Below are positions 8,819-17,092 of a DNA stretch of 64,000 nucleotides, piece by piece. The position numbers and the translations under genes were made by a program. Numbering within the stretch: the first letter of the stretch is position 1; each line of letters starts with the position of its first letter. The notes beneath the pieces were generated by a model. That model was given only the letters and a program-made list of their open reading frames with translations. It was not told the DNA's origin and made no database searches. The DNA comes from Chitinimonas arctica (GTDB lineage: Bacteria; Pseudomonadota; Gammaproteobacteria; Burkholderiales; Chitinimonadaceae): NCBI RefSeq assembly GCF_007431345.1, contig NZ_CP041730.1, positions 1,922,001 through 1,986,000 of the forward strand. The letters run 5' to 3'.

Positions 8819-9935
8819 CACTTACATCTGGCAGGCCAGTGACTGGCCGAATTGGCGCTACGATCTCGCAGCGCTTGCCTCCCCTCTGTCGCAAGTCAGT
8901 CAGGCACAGGGGCTGTTGCTCGGCCGGCTCGCCGACATCGGCATAGGGCTGCGCGGCCAAGCCAGTCTTGCGGCGCTGACGGATGATGTGCTCAAGACCA
9001 GCGAAATCGAGGGTGAGCAATTGAACGTCGCATCCGTACGTTCATCCATTGCGCGACGCCTGGGAATAGACATCGGCTCACTCGCGCCTGTGGATCGCCA
9101 TGTGGAAGGCGTGGTGGAGATGGTGTTGGATGCCACCATCAACAGTACCTCGCTGCTGTCGCAAGAGCGCCTATTTGGATGGCATGCCGCACTCTTTCCC
9201 ACTGGCTATTCCGGCCTAAGCAAGATCACCACCGGCATCTGGCGCGACGATGCACACGGCCCCATGCAAGTGGTTTCCGGCGCTTTCGGACGGGAGCGCG
9301 TGCACTACGAGGCGCCGTCAGCCGAACGCCTAGACATCGAGATGGCTCACTTTTTTAAGTGGGTGAACGCACCGGACCAGACCGAACCAGCGTTGATCCG
9401 TGCTGGCCTGGGACATCTGTGGTTTGTAACCCTGCACCCATTCGACGACGGCAATGGCCGTATTGCCCGCGCAATTGGAGACCTTCTGCTAGCGCGTGCC
9501 GATGGTAGCCCGCAGCGCTTCTACAGCCTGTCGGCCCAGATTCAGCGTGAGCGCAAAGCCTATTACGCCATTCTGGAGCGCACGCAAAAAAGCAGTTTGG
9601 ATGTGACCGAGTGGTTGCTGTGGTTCCTGCATACGCTAAGCGAAGCCGTCGGCCATGCTCACCGCACGCTGGACGCCGTGTTGGATAAAACGCGTTTCTG
9701 GCAACGCCTTTCCGGGGCCGCACTCAACGAACGGCAAGTGAAGGTGCTCAACCGCCTGCTAGATGGTTTCGAGGGAAAACTGACCAGCAGCAAGTGGGCA
9801 GCCCTTGCCAAATGCTCGGCAGACACCGCGCTACGTGACATCAATGAACTGGTGGCGCTGGGGGCACTACAACGCTCGGGGTCTGGTGGGCGCAGCACCA
9901 GCTATGAGCTGGTGGAGCGAGAAGACACGCGTTGA
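8802..9935 (+). CDS. Fic-family AMP-transferase with DUF4172 and winged-helix domains
   Basis: 377 aa. The N-terminal DUF4172 region (about 1-85) starts with the family's YIWQASDWPNWRYD. It carries an inhibitory-helix motif T-x3-E-G (Thr66-Glu70-Gly71), the arrangement of class II Fic proteins. The Fic core motif HPFDDGNGR is complete at 212-220, so AMPylation activity is expected. The last 80 residues look like a winged helix (ALAKCSADTALRDINEL). Such proteins transfer AMP to protein hydroxyls; the target is unknown. The gene has no ribosome binding site and sits in a motif array. It interrupts an otherwise housekeeping region, suggesting acquisition. Confidence 0.92.
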   Translation: MNCGDYTYIWQASDWPNWRYDLAALASPLSQVSQAQGLLLGRLADIGIGLRGQASLAALTDDVLKTSEIEGEQLNVASVRSSIARRLGIDIGSLAPVDRHVEGVVEMVLDATINSTSLLSQERLFGWHAALFPTGYSGLSKITTGIWRDDAHGPMQVVSGAFGRERVHYEAPSAERLDIEMAHFFKWVNAPDQTEPALIRAGLGHLWFVTLHPFDDGNGRIARAIGDLLLARADGSPQRFYSLSAQIQRERKAYYAILERTQKSSLDVTEWLLWFLHTLSEAVGHAHRTLDAVLDKTRFWQRLSGAALNERQVKVLNRLLDGFEGKLTSSKWAALAKCSADTALRDINELVALGALQRSGSGGRSTSYELVEREDTR

Positions 9936-10065
9936 AGTTTCTTTAGCTATCCCATCGGACACATACCGATACTTTTTCACTCCCCCCGCGAACCGTTTTG
10001 CCGTCTCGGCTCCTCTTAGCCAAGGAGGGTTGCCCTCGAACCTGAAACCGTCAAAGGAGACCGAA

Positions 10066-10275
10066 ATGTTCTACGTGAAAAATGTCCCGAATTGGGAACG
10101 CGCCCTTCGTTCCATCCTGGGCGTGATCGCCCTCGCGTTCGCTGCCATGAATTGGGGCTCGTCGAGCTTGACCATGGGTATCGGCATCACGGGTGCAATA
10201 CTGGCCATGACCGGCCTGATCGGTTTTTGCCCGATGTGCGCCATGGTCGGGCGCAAGCTCGACAAGCGGCACTAA
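10066..10275 (+). CDS. DUF2892 (YgaP-like) small membrane protein
   Basis: 69 aa from an ATG with AAAGGAGA 6 bases upstream. The sequence begins VKNVPNWERALRSILG, the family start, and has two hydrophobic segments (about 18-33 and 40-58) ending in FCPMCAMVGRK. It matches the membrane domain found alone or fused to rhodanese in YgaP. The role is not established; the C-P-x-C pair next to the second membrane segment could be redox-active. It is 3 bases from the sigma-factor gene, so they form an operon. Confidence 0.85.
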   Translation: MFYVKNVPNWERALRSILGVIALAFAAMNWGSSSLTMGIGITGAILAMTGLIGFCPMCAMVGRKLDKRH

Positions 10276-10278
10276 ACC

Positions 10279-10803
10279 ATGGTGGACGGCGTGATCGAAA
10301 GGGAGAATCTTATCTGGGCGGCCCAGACCGGCGACCAGGCTGCCATCTCCCGCCTGCTCGCGGTGTGCCAGGCGGATGCCCGCCGCTATGCCCGCAGGCA
10401 TTGCCAGGCCAGCGATGTCGATGACGCCGTCCAGGAGTCATTGCTGATCGTTTCGCGCAAGGTCAAAAGCCTCAAAGCCGCCGCCGCCTTTTCCGCCTGG
10501 CTGTTCACCGTCATCAAGCACGAGTGCCGCAAGCTCGGACGCATGCTGCTCAAGCATGAACCGCTGGACGACGAGGTGGCGGAGCGGCGCTTGGCTTGCC
10601 GCAGCGACACCGCTTTGAGAGTGGATCTTGCCAATGCGCTCGAATCGTTGCCGGCGCACTATCTCGAAGTCGTGCTGCTGCGCGACTTCGAAGAGCTGAC
10701 GATTGCGGAAATCGCCGAGCGTCTCGCTGAGCCGCCGGGCGCGGTCAAGAGCCGGCTGCATCGCGCCCGCGAACTCGTGCGGGAATACCTGTTGAGCAGC
10801 TAG
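10279..10803 (+). CDS. ECF-type RNA polymerase sigma factor
   Basis: 174 aa with sigma region 2 (about 20-80; DVDDAVQESLLIV and AFSAWLFTVIKHECRK) and region 4 (about 110-165; LPAHYLEVVLLRDFEELTIAEIAERL then GAVKSRLHRARELV), split by a short linker. It should direct core polymerase to stress- or signal-specific promoters. It starts 3 bases after the DUF2892 gene. No anti-sigma gene follows: the next 204 bases are non-coding, so the DUF2892 membrane protein is the only candidate partner here. Subgroup and regulon cannot be assigned by eye. Confidence 0.88.
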   Translation: MVDGVIERENLIWAAQTGDQAAISRLLAVCQADARRYARRHCQASDVDDAVQESLLIVSRKVKSLKAAAAFSAWLFTVIKHECRKLGRMLLKHEPLDDEVAERRLACRSDTALRVDLANALESLPAHYLEVVLLRDFEELTIAEIAERLAEPPGAVKSRLHRARELVREYLLSS

Positions 10804-11007
10804 ACAAGCTGGTGCTTATTGCGGGTACTGACGCCAAGGCCCGATTGTGCGAAGCTGCGCGTCGATTTCGGCGAGACCATTCCGGGTCCGCCGCGTAAAA
10901 TACGGCCTTGGCAGTGACGAGCGAAACGACCGCGCTTGTGCCGCGGTTTAATTGTCACGTTTCACTAAATCGTCACGACAGTTTGTTAGCCTGAAAGGAA
11001 TACCGAT
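10804..11007. other. 204-base non-coding spacer with a long-range inverted repeat
   Basis: No gene seen on either strand. GCCAAGGCC at 10833-10841 is the exact inverse complement of GGCCTTGGC at 10904-10912, enclosing 62 bases. The last 60 bases turn A+T-richer and probably hold the yggX promoter. A structured RNA is possible but nothing here matches a known family. Confidence 0.4.
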
Positions 11008-11280
11008 ATGGCCAGAACAGTAAATTGCATCAAGCTCGGCCGCGAAGCCGAGGGATTGGACTTCCCGCCCCTGCCCGGCGAGATGGGCAAGAAGATTTTC
11101 GAGAGTGTATCCAAGGAAGCCTGGGCCGCCTGGGTGAAACACCAAACCATGCTGATCAACGAAAATCGCCTGAGCCTGGCCGATAGCCGTGCCCGTCAGT
11201 ATCTGGCGCAGCAGATGCAGAACTACTTCTTCGGCGCGGGTGCCGATGCGGTGCAAGGCTACGTGCCGCCGCAAGAGTAA
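11008..11280 (+). CDS. yggX: Probable Fe(2+)-trafficking protein
   Basis: 90 aa, the standard length of YggX. It begins MARTVNCIKLGREAEGLDFP, with the conserved Cys7, and has the family GEMGKKIFESVSKEAW segment. YggX protects Fe-S clusters and limits iron-driven oxidative damage. AAAGGA stands about 9 bases ahead of the ATG. It has its own terminator and therefore its own unit. Confidence 0.95.
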   Translation: MARTVNCIKLGREAEGLDFPPLPGEMGKKIFESVSKEAWAAWVKHQTMLINENRLSLADSRARQYLAQQMQNYFFGAGADAVQGYVPPQE

Positions 11281-11296
11281 ACCCTGCCCGTCGAAA

Positions 11297-11325
11297 TGGC
11301 CGCCTTGTGCGGCCAATTTGTTTTT
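11297..11325 (+). terminator. Rho-independent terminator after yggX
   Basis: Stem TGGCCGC (11297-11303) with GCGGCCA (11309-11315), 5-base loop, followed by ATTTGTTTTT. Confidence 0.8.
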
Positions 11326-11423
11326 CGGCCATGGAAAGACGCGAGAGCACGGGCCTGACGGCGCGCGCTCGCTATACTGGTTTACACAATTTTCATGCCA
11401 CCGCAGCAGCACGGTCCCCAACC

Positions 11424-13520
11424 ATGACGCATCATCCACACCACCCACATCACCCCCACACCACCGAGTTTTTCCTGAACCGGGAACTCGGCTTGCTGGA
11501 ATTCAACCGGCGCGTCCTGGCGCAAGCGGAAGACGTCAGCAACCCTTTGCTGGAACGGCTCAAGTTCCTCTGCATCGTGTCGTCCAATATGGACGAATTC
11601 TTCGAAGTGCGGGTGGCATGGCTGAAAGAAAATATTCGCATGCACAATGAGCGGCCGGCACCGGACGGCCTCTCGCCCGAAGCGGCTTTTCACCGCATTG
11701 CCGAAGATGCCCACGCCTTGGTGGAAAAGCAGTACCGCATCCTGCGCGAAATCATTCTTCCCAAGTTGGCGGAAGAAGGTATCGCCTTTCTACGCCGAAC
11801 CAGCTGGAACGATACGCAACGCCAATGGGTGCGCGAGTATTTCGACCGTGAGCTGGCACCGGTATTGACGCCGATCGGGCTGGATCCGGCCCATCCTTTC
11901 CCGCGGCTGCTGAATAAAAGCCTGAACTTCGTGGTGGAGCTGGACGGGCGGGATGCCTTTGGCCGCAGCTCCGGTGTCGCGATCGTCCAGGCACCACGCA
12001 TCTTTCCGCGTTTTATCAAGATGCCGTCGGATATTTCCGGGGTCGAGCATGGCTTCGTGTTTCTATCCTCGGTCTTGCACGCCCATGTGGACGTACTGTT
12101 CCCCGGCATGGAAATGCGCGGCTGCTTCCAGTTCCGGGTGACGCGCGACTCGGACCTCAATGTGGACGACGAGGACGTAAAGGACTTGCGCGCGGCGCTG
12201 CAAGGCGGCTTGAGCGAGCGCCAGTTCGGCGACGGCGTGCGGCTGGAAGTCGCCGCCGATTGCCCGCAGCATATCTATGGCTTTTTGTTGGAGCAGTTCG
12301 GCCTGCAGGAAGAGGATCTCTACCGCGTCGACGGTCCGGTCAACCTGGTGCGTTTTATGCAGGTCCCCGACCAGGTCGATCGCCCCGACCTGAAATACCA
12401 GGCCTTTATGCCCGGCGTGCCCAAGGCTCTGCGCAAGCAGCCGGACCTGTTCTCCGCCATCCGCCACGGCGATATCCTGCTGCACCATCCATTCGAGAGC
12501 TTTACGCCCGTGATCGACCTGTTGCAGCAGGCGGCGCGCGACCCGCAGGTGGTGGCGATCAAGATGACGGTCTACCGCACCTCGAAGGAATCGGCCCTGA
12601 TGGAGGCGCTGATCGAAGCCGCCTCCGCCGGCAAGGAAGTAACGGCTGTCGTCGAGCTGATGGCGCGCTTCGACGAGGAAGCGAATATCAATTGGGCGGC
12701 CAAGCTGGAGCGGGTGGGCGCCCATGTCGTGTACGGTGTCTACGGCTACAAGACGCATGCCAAGATGCTGCTGATCGTGCGGCGCGAAGAAGGCCGGCTC
12801 AAGCGCTATGCCCACCTCGGCACCGGCAACTACCACCAGCGCACCGCCAAGCTCTATACCGACTTCGGACTGATGACCGCAAACGAGGAAAAGTGCGCGG
12901 ACGTCAACGATGTGTTCATCCAGCTCACCGGCATGGGCAATCCCGGCAAACTCAAGGCCTTGTGGCAATCGCCCTTCACCATGCACTCCGCCATGATCGC
13001 GGCGATAGACAACGAAGCGGAGCATGCACGCGCAGGCCGGCGGGCGGTGGTGATCGCCAAGATGAACTCCTTGCTGGAGCCGGCGCTGATCGAAACGCTA
13101 TATGCCGCCAGCCAGGCCGGTGTGACCATTCATCTGATCGTGCGGGGTGTCTGCACCCTGCGTCCCGGCGTCAAGGGCCTGTCGGAGAATATCAAGGTAC
13201 GCTCCATCGTCGGCCGCTTCCTTGAACATACGCGGGTATTTTATTTCTTCAATAACGGCAAGGAAGATCTCTACCTCGGATCGGCCGACTGGATGGGGCG
13301 CAATTTCTTTCGCCGCATCGAGATCGCCTTTCCCATTTTCGACGTAAAGAGCAAACGCCGCATTATCCGCGAGGGTTTGCGTCCTTATCTGGTGGACAAC
13401 TGCCAGGCATGGGAGATGCAATCCGACGGTCGATATCGCAAGAAGCACGCCCGCGGCGGCAAGCTACGCGGCGCGCAAGGCATGCTGCTGGCTGAACTGG
13501 CGGCCAAGGCAAGAGACTAA
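11424..13520 (+). CDS. ppk: Polyphosphate kinase 1, with His-rich N-terminus
   Basis: 698 aa from the ATG at 11424; earlier in-frame ATGs from 11307 on would run through the yggX terminator. Ppk1 reversibly builds polyphosphate from ATP. The N-terminal domain motif FLNRELGLLEFNRRVL and the catalytic region with THAKMLLIVRR (autophosphorylated His) and a second active-site His in EHTRVF are present, as is HLGTGNY. The first 12 residues, MTHHPHHPHHPH, are an extra histidine-rich run that looks like a natural metal-binding tag. sixA follows 33 bases later, also concerned with phospho-histidine. Confidence 0.96.
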   Translation: MTHHPHHPHHPHTTEFFLNRELGLLEFNRRVLAQAEDVSNPLLERLKFLCIVSSNMDEFFEVRVAWLKENIRMHNERPAPDGLSPEAAFHRIAEDAHALVEKQYRILREIILPKLAEEGIAFLRRTSWNDTQRQWVREYFDRELAPVLTPIGLDPAHPFPRLLNKSLNFVVELDGRDAFGRSSGVAIVQAPRIFPRFIKMPSDISGVEHGFVFLSSVLHAHVDVLFPGMEMRGCFQFRVTRDSDLNVDDEDVKDLRAALQGGLSERQFGDGVRLEVAADCPQHIYGFLLEQFGLQEEDLYRVDGPVNLVRFMQVPDQVDRPDLKYQAFMPGVPKALRKQPDLFSAIRHGDILLHHPFESFTPVIDLLQQAARDPQVVAIKMTVYRTSKESALMEALIEAASAGKEVTAVVELMARFDEEANINWAAKLERVGAHVVYGVYGYKTHAKMLLIVRREEGRLKRYAHLGTGNYHQRTAKLYTDFGLMTANEEKCADVNDVFIQLTGMGNPGKLKALWQSPFTMHSAMIAAIDNEAEHARAGRRAVVIAKMNSLLEPALIETLYAASQAGVTIHLIVRGVCTLRPGVKGLSENIKVRSIVGRFLEHTRVFYFFNNGKEDLYLGSADWMGRNFFRRIEIAFPIFDVKSKRRIIREGLRPYLVDNCQAWEMQSDGRYRKKHARGGKLRGAQGMLLAELAAKARD

Positions 13521-13553
13521 GCAAGGCCAATCGGCACACGAGGGGGAAAATAT

Positions 13554-14012
13554 ATGAAAACCAATCTGATCCTGTGGCGGCATGCGGAAGCCGAGGACGG
13601 CGAGGATGATCTCGCCCGCAGCCTGACCCTGCGTGGCCACAAACAGGCGAACAAGGTCGGCGAATGGCTACGCGCCCGGCTACCCGCCAATGCCCGCATC
13701 GTTGCCAGCGAAGCCTTGCGCGCTCGCCAGACCGCCGCCGCGCTCTATCCCGAACACGGGGTGGATGCGCGCCTGAACCCTTGCATGTCGGCAAGCGACT
13801 ATCTCACCGTTTCGGGCTGGCCCGACGCGGGTGGCACCATCGTTTTGGTCGGTCACCAACCCACCATCGGCCAACTCGCCGCCAAGTTGCTGAGTGGAAT
13901 CGAAGCGGATTGGGCGGCCAAGAAGGGCGCCATCTGGTGGTTGCAGTACCGGCTACGGGACGGGATGCCGCAAACCCGGCTAAAGACCATGCTAGCGCCG
14001 GATCAGCTGTAG
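13554..14012 (+). CDS. sixA: Phosphohistidine phosphatase SixA
   Basis: 152 aa, histidine phosphatase (phosphoglycerate-mutase-like) fold. The catalytic RHG-type motif is WRHAEAEDG near residue 8, and the second His lies in VLVGHQPTIGQL near residue 100. SixA removes phosphate from histidine in phosphotransfer proteins. GAGGGGGAA precedes the ATG. It directly follows ppk and converges on hemY with only 20 bases between stops and no terminator hairpin. Confidence 0.92.
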   Translation: MKTNLILWRHAEAEDGEDDLARSLTLRGHKQANKVGEWLRARLPANARIVASEALRARQTAAALYPEHGVDARLNPCMSASDYLTVSGWPDAGGTIVLVGHQPTIGQLAAKLLSGIEADWAAKKGAIWWLQYRLRDGMPQTRLKTMLAPDQL

Positions 14013-14032
14013 GCCAGCCAATCCGGACTGCT

Positions 14033-15250
14033 TTACTGAGCCCGCTTTTCCAATAGATCGAGCGCCAGGCCCAGGCTTGCACGGTAGTGTTCGTTGGCGG
14101 TTTCGCCTTCGTCCAACTGTTCCAGCAACTGCCCTAGCTCGGCGTGCGCCACCGGCGTAGCCGCCACCGCCACGCTGGCTTCCAGGTAGTTGCGCGCCTT
14201 GCCCCACAAGGCGGCGGCCCGGCATAGCCGGCCCAAGGCCATCAAGAGCTGGTGGTCATTGGGATGATGCCGCAGCCAGTCCTCGGCCCGCGCGAGACGC
14301 TTTACCGCATCGCCTTTTACGCCTAGCCGGCTCAGTTCGCCGTACAACTCCAGCGGCGCCACGTCCCAATGCGCTTCCAATGCATCGACCAGCACCGCCT
14401 CGGCGCGTTCGTCCATGCCCGCCCGGATAAATTCGCGCGCGGTGGCGGCGGCCAGCTTGGGAAGTAGCCTTTCTTCTTTTTTCAGGCCATTCCACCAGCG
14501 TTCCAGCTCGCGGGCATCCATCGGCCCCATCTTCAGCTGCGCCAGGCGCGCCTGGTTGCGGATACGGGCGGCATGGCTGGGGTCGAGCGCTTCGCTCTTC
14601 TCCAGCATATCGGTCAGTTCGATCACGCGGGCCGGATGGACTTCCTGCTGGCGAATCTTCAGTTCCAGCTTGAGGGCCGCCGTCAGCTTGGGCGAGCGCG
14701 CATACACACGCTGAAGTGCCAGCAAGGCTTCGCGATTGCGATATTGCTCGTACAGCATCTCGGCTTCCAGCATATCGAGCGCCAGCGAGTTACCACCGGA
14801 AACCTTGCGGGCATCTTCGACGAACTTGTCGCGCGCCTCGAAATCGCGGCCAAAATGCGCCGCCCGCGCCGCGATCAGCGTATCGATCAGCTGCATATCG
14901 CTTTCGTCCTCCGCCGCGCGCGCATCGCAGATCGCTCTGACCGATTTGTGATAGCGGCCTTCAATCAGGGCGGTGATGGCTTCACGCCGAAAACGTCGCG
15001 CCTCGCGGGTGCGGCGGGCGGAATGATAGCGGCGGACATTGCGCGGCATGCTGATCAGCCAATCGACGAGCTTTACCGCGGCATAGCCGCCCAGCACCAG
15101 CAGCGAGAACAGCAGAACAAAGGCGTTCAACGACAGTTCGACCCGCCAGGGCGGGAAAAACAGCAGGGCGTAGCCGGTGTTGTAGCGTGCGAACAGCGCC
15201 AGACCCACCGCCATGGCGGACAGGGTGAGCAACCACAGCAGGATTCTCAC
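14033..15250 (-). CDS. hemY: HemY protein of the hem operon (membrane TPR protein)
   Basis: 405 aa with a GTG start that overlaps the hemDX stop (GTGA). Two membrane helices (about 3-22 and 40-62) are followed by a cytosolic TPR-like domain. The sequence around LVDWLISMPRNVRRYHSARR is typical of proteobacterial HemY. The protein is conserved behind hemD/hemX and associated with haem or tetrapyrrole synthesis. It is unrelated to the Bacillus protoporphyrinogen oxidase of the same name, and its biochemical role is unsettled. Confidence 0.9.
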   Translation of the reverse strand: MRILLWLLTLSAMAVGLALFARYNTGYALLFFPPWRVELSLNAFVLLFSLLVLGGYAAVKLVDWLISMPRNVRRYHSARRTREARRFRREAITALIEGRYHKSVRAICDARAAEDESDMQLIDTLIAARAAHFGRDFEARDKFVEDARKVSGGNSLALDMLEAEMLYEQYRNREALLALQRVYARSPKLTAALKLELKIRQQEVHPARVIELTDMLEKSEALDPSHAARIRNQARLAQLKMGPMDARELERWWNGLKKEERLLPKLAAATAREFIRAGMDERAEAVLVDALEAHWDVAPLELYGELSRLGVKGDAVKRLARAEDWLRHHPNDHQLLMALGRLCRAAALWGKARNYLEASVAVAATPVAHAELGQLLEQLDEGETANEHYRASLGLALDLLEKRAQ

Positions 15251-17088
15251 TTCACATCCTCCCGGCTGGCTTTACGGCGGGCGTCCCGGGCCGCGTTCAG
15301 GCTGTCGACCGGGGTCGGCAAGGCTTGGGCCGGCTGCGCCATCTGCAGCTCGCGCAGGGTGGCAAGCGTTGCGATAACCGGTTTGGCACGCGTATCGAAG
15401 TGCTTGCGCATGGCTTGTTCGGTGGCGGCCAGGTCACGCCGGAACGTCACCTCGTCACGTTGCAACAGCGCAAGACGGGCATTCAGCAGGCGTAGCTTGA
15501 CCTGTTCGCGCAGATAGAGCGCCTGTTGCGGCGCAAGCAGCACCGGATCGGGCTGATCGATGCGGCGAATGGAGACCAGGGCGCCCAGCGCACGGCTGAA
15601 CTCGCCCAATAGTCCGCTGGCTTGGGTCGTGCCGCGATCGGCAGCGTCCTCGGCCGAGGTGGCATCCACCACCAGGGGCAACTTGTCGACGTTGCCGGCA
15701 AGGCTATCGATCTTGGCGGACAAGCCGACATAATCGATCCACGGCACCCGCTTGAGGGCGTCCAGATCGCGCGCCAAGGCACGGCGCAAGGCCATCAGGC
15801 GCGGTTTGTCGTGGCCGGCGAGGCGTTCGTCCAGGCGATACAGTGCCGCCAGGGCGGCGCCGACATTACCGGTCAATTGCAATTGCTGGCTGGCCAGCGA
15901 CAGGGTCAATTCGGCATCGGCCAGCAGGGTTTCCTCCTGGTCTCCGGCGATGGACCCATACAGGGCTTGCAGATCGGCTTGCTGGGCATTCAGTTCGGAA
16001 ATGCTGTGATTGATGCCCGCCAGCTGCGTATCCAACTGGCTCATGCGGCCACCATCGCGTTGCTCGCCGACGGATAAGGCGCGCAAGCGCGTTTCCAGCA
16101 AACTCAGCCGGCCATCCATTTCGCCACCGATATCTTGGCGCCGGCCTTGTTGCAGGAGACTGGCGACGCCGATGGCCAAGGCAGCGCCAACCAACGCCCA
16201 CAATAGTTGGCTGGTCCAGCGCGGCCTGCTCCGGCCGGCAGCGGATGACGGTCGCGCGGGGGGATGGTTTTTCGGTGTGGATGCCGGTATCGGTGCGGGA
16301 GTCGCCGGCGCACTGGCCGAAGGAGACGCCTGGCTGCCGGCGAAGCATTCGATCAGGGAGGCGACGATGCCGGCATCGCCCGCCGCCGTGGTGAACACGC
16401 TGGCCACGCCTTGGCGGCGGGCGGTATCGGCAATGGCAGGGTGGCTGGCAAAGAACAGGCTGCCGCGCAACTTACGGGTCAGCGCTTCGTCGCTCATGGA
16501 GAACAGGTTCTGGACCGCCTCGCTGCTGGTCACGATCACGCCGTCGCAATCCTCGGCCAGCATGGCGGCCAAGGCTTCCCGCGCCATGGTGGGCGGCAAG
16601 CGCCGGTAAGCCTCGACGATTTCCACCTGGGCGCCGCGCGCCGTCAGGGAATCCGCCAGCAGTTCCCGGCCGGCATTACCGCGAAACAGTACAACCCGGC
16701 GACCTTCCATCCGCTGTAGCGAGGGAAGCTCCAGCAATCCTTCGCTATCGTAGCGATTATCGGGGCAGAGCACGTCCAGTATGCCCAGTTCGCGCGCCCG
16801 CTCCCGGGAGGCGGGGCCAATGACCGCCGCCGCCAGTTCCGCCGGCCAGTGGCGAATACGCTGGCCTACCTGGTCAAGCGCGGTCGGGCTGACAAAAACC
16901 GCCAGGTCGAAATCGTCCAGGCGGTGCAGTACCGCATCGAGCGCGGCCGGATCGGCAGCTTCGCCGATCGCGATCATCGGCGCCAATAGCGGCGTGGCGC
17001 CGGCATCTTGCAATAGTGCGGCAAGGCGGTCCGATTGGTTTTCCGGGCGGGTGACTAGGAAACGGCGGTTGGCGAGTGGACGGATCAT
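15247..17088 (-). CDS. hemDX: Uroporphyrinogen-III synthase fused to HemX
   Basis: 613 aa fusion. Residues 1-250 are HemD, which closes hydroxymethylbilane to uroporphyrinogen III with ring-D inversion. VTRPENQ, FVSPTALD, YDSEGLLELP, LFRGNAGRELLA and TSSEAVQNL are the family landmarks and look intact. A Pro/Ala/Ser linker (about 250-290) and a membrane segment (about 293-312) lead to a coiled-coil periplasmic HemX domain. HemX homologues are often labelled uroporphyrin C-methyltransferases, but this part lacks that enzyme fold. The gene is 4 bases after hemC and overlaps hemY. The fusion is known in betaproteobacteria. Confidence 0.92.
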   Translation of the reverse strand: MIRPLANRRFLVTRPENQSDRLAALLQDAGATPLLAPMIAIGEAADPAALDAVLHRLDDFDLAVFVSPTALDQVGQRIRHWPAELAAAVIGPASRERARELGILDVLCPDNRYDSEGLLELPSLQRMEGRRVVLFRGNAGRELLADSLTARGAQVEIVEAYRRLPPTMAREALAAMLAEDCDGVIVTSSEAVQNLFSMSDEALTRKLRGSLFFASHPAIADTARRQGVASVFTTAAGDAGIVASLIECFAGSQASPSASAPATPAPIPASTPKNHPPARPSSAAGRSRPRWTSQLLWALVGAALAIGVASLLQQGRRQDIGGEMDGRLSLLETRLRALSVGEQRDGGRMSQLDTQLAGINHSISELNAQQADLQALYGSIAGDQEETLLADAELTLSLASQQLQLTGNVGAALAALYRLDERLAGHDKPRLMALRRALARDLDALKRVPWIDYVGLSAKIDSLAGNVDKLPLVVDATSAEDAADRGTTQASGLLGEFSRALGALVSIRRIDQPDPVLLAPQQALYLREQVKLRLLNARLALLQRDEVTFRRDLAATEQAMRKHFDTRAKPVIATLATLRELQMAQPAQALPTPVDSLNAARDARRKASREDVK

Positions 17089-17092
17089 GGCC

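Noticed and set aside
11326..11423. Pho box before ppk
   Set aside because: The best candidate repeats match too few consensus positions and lack the 11-base spacing.
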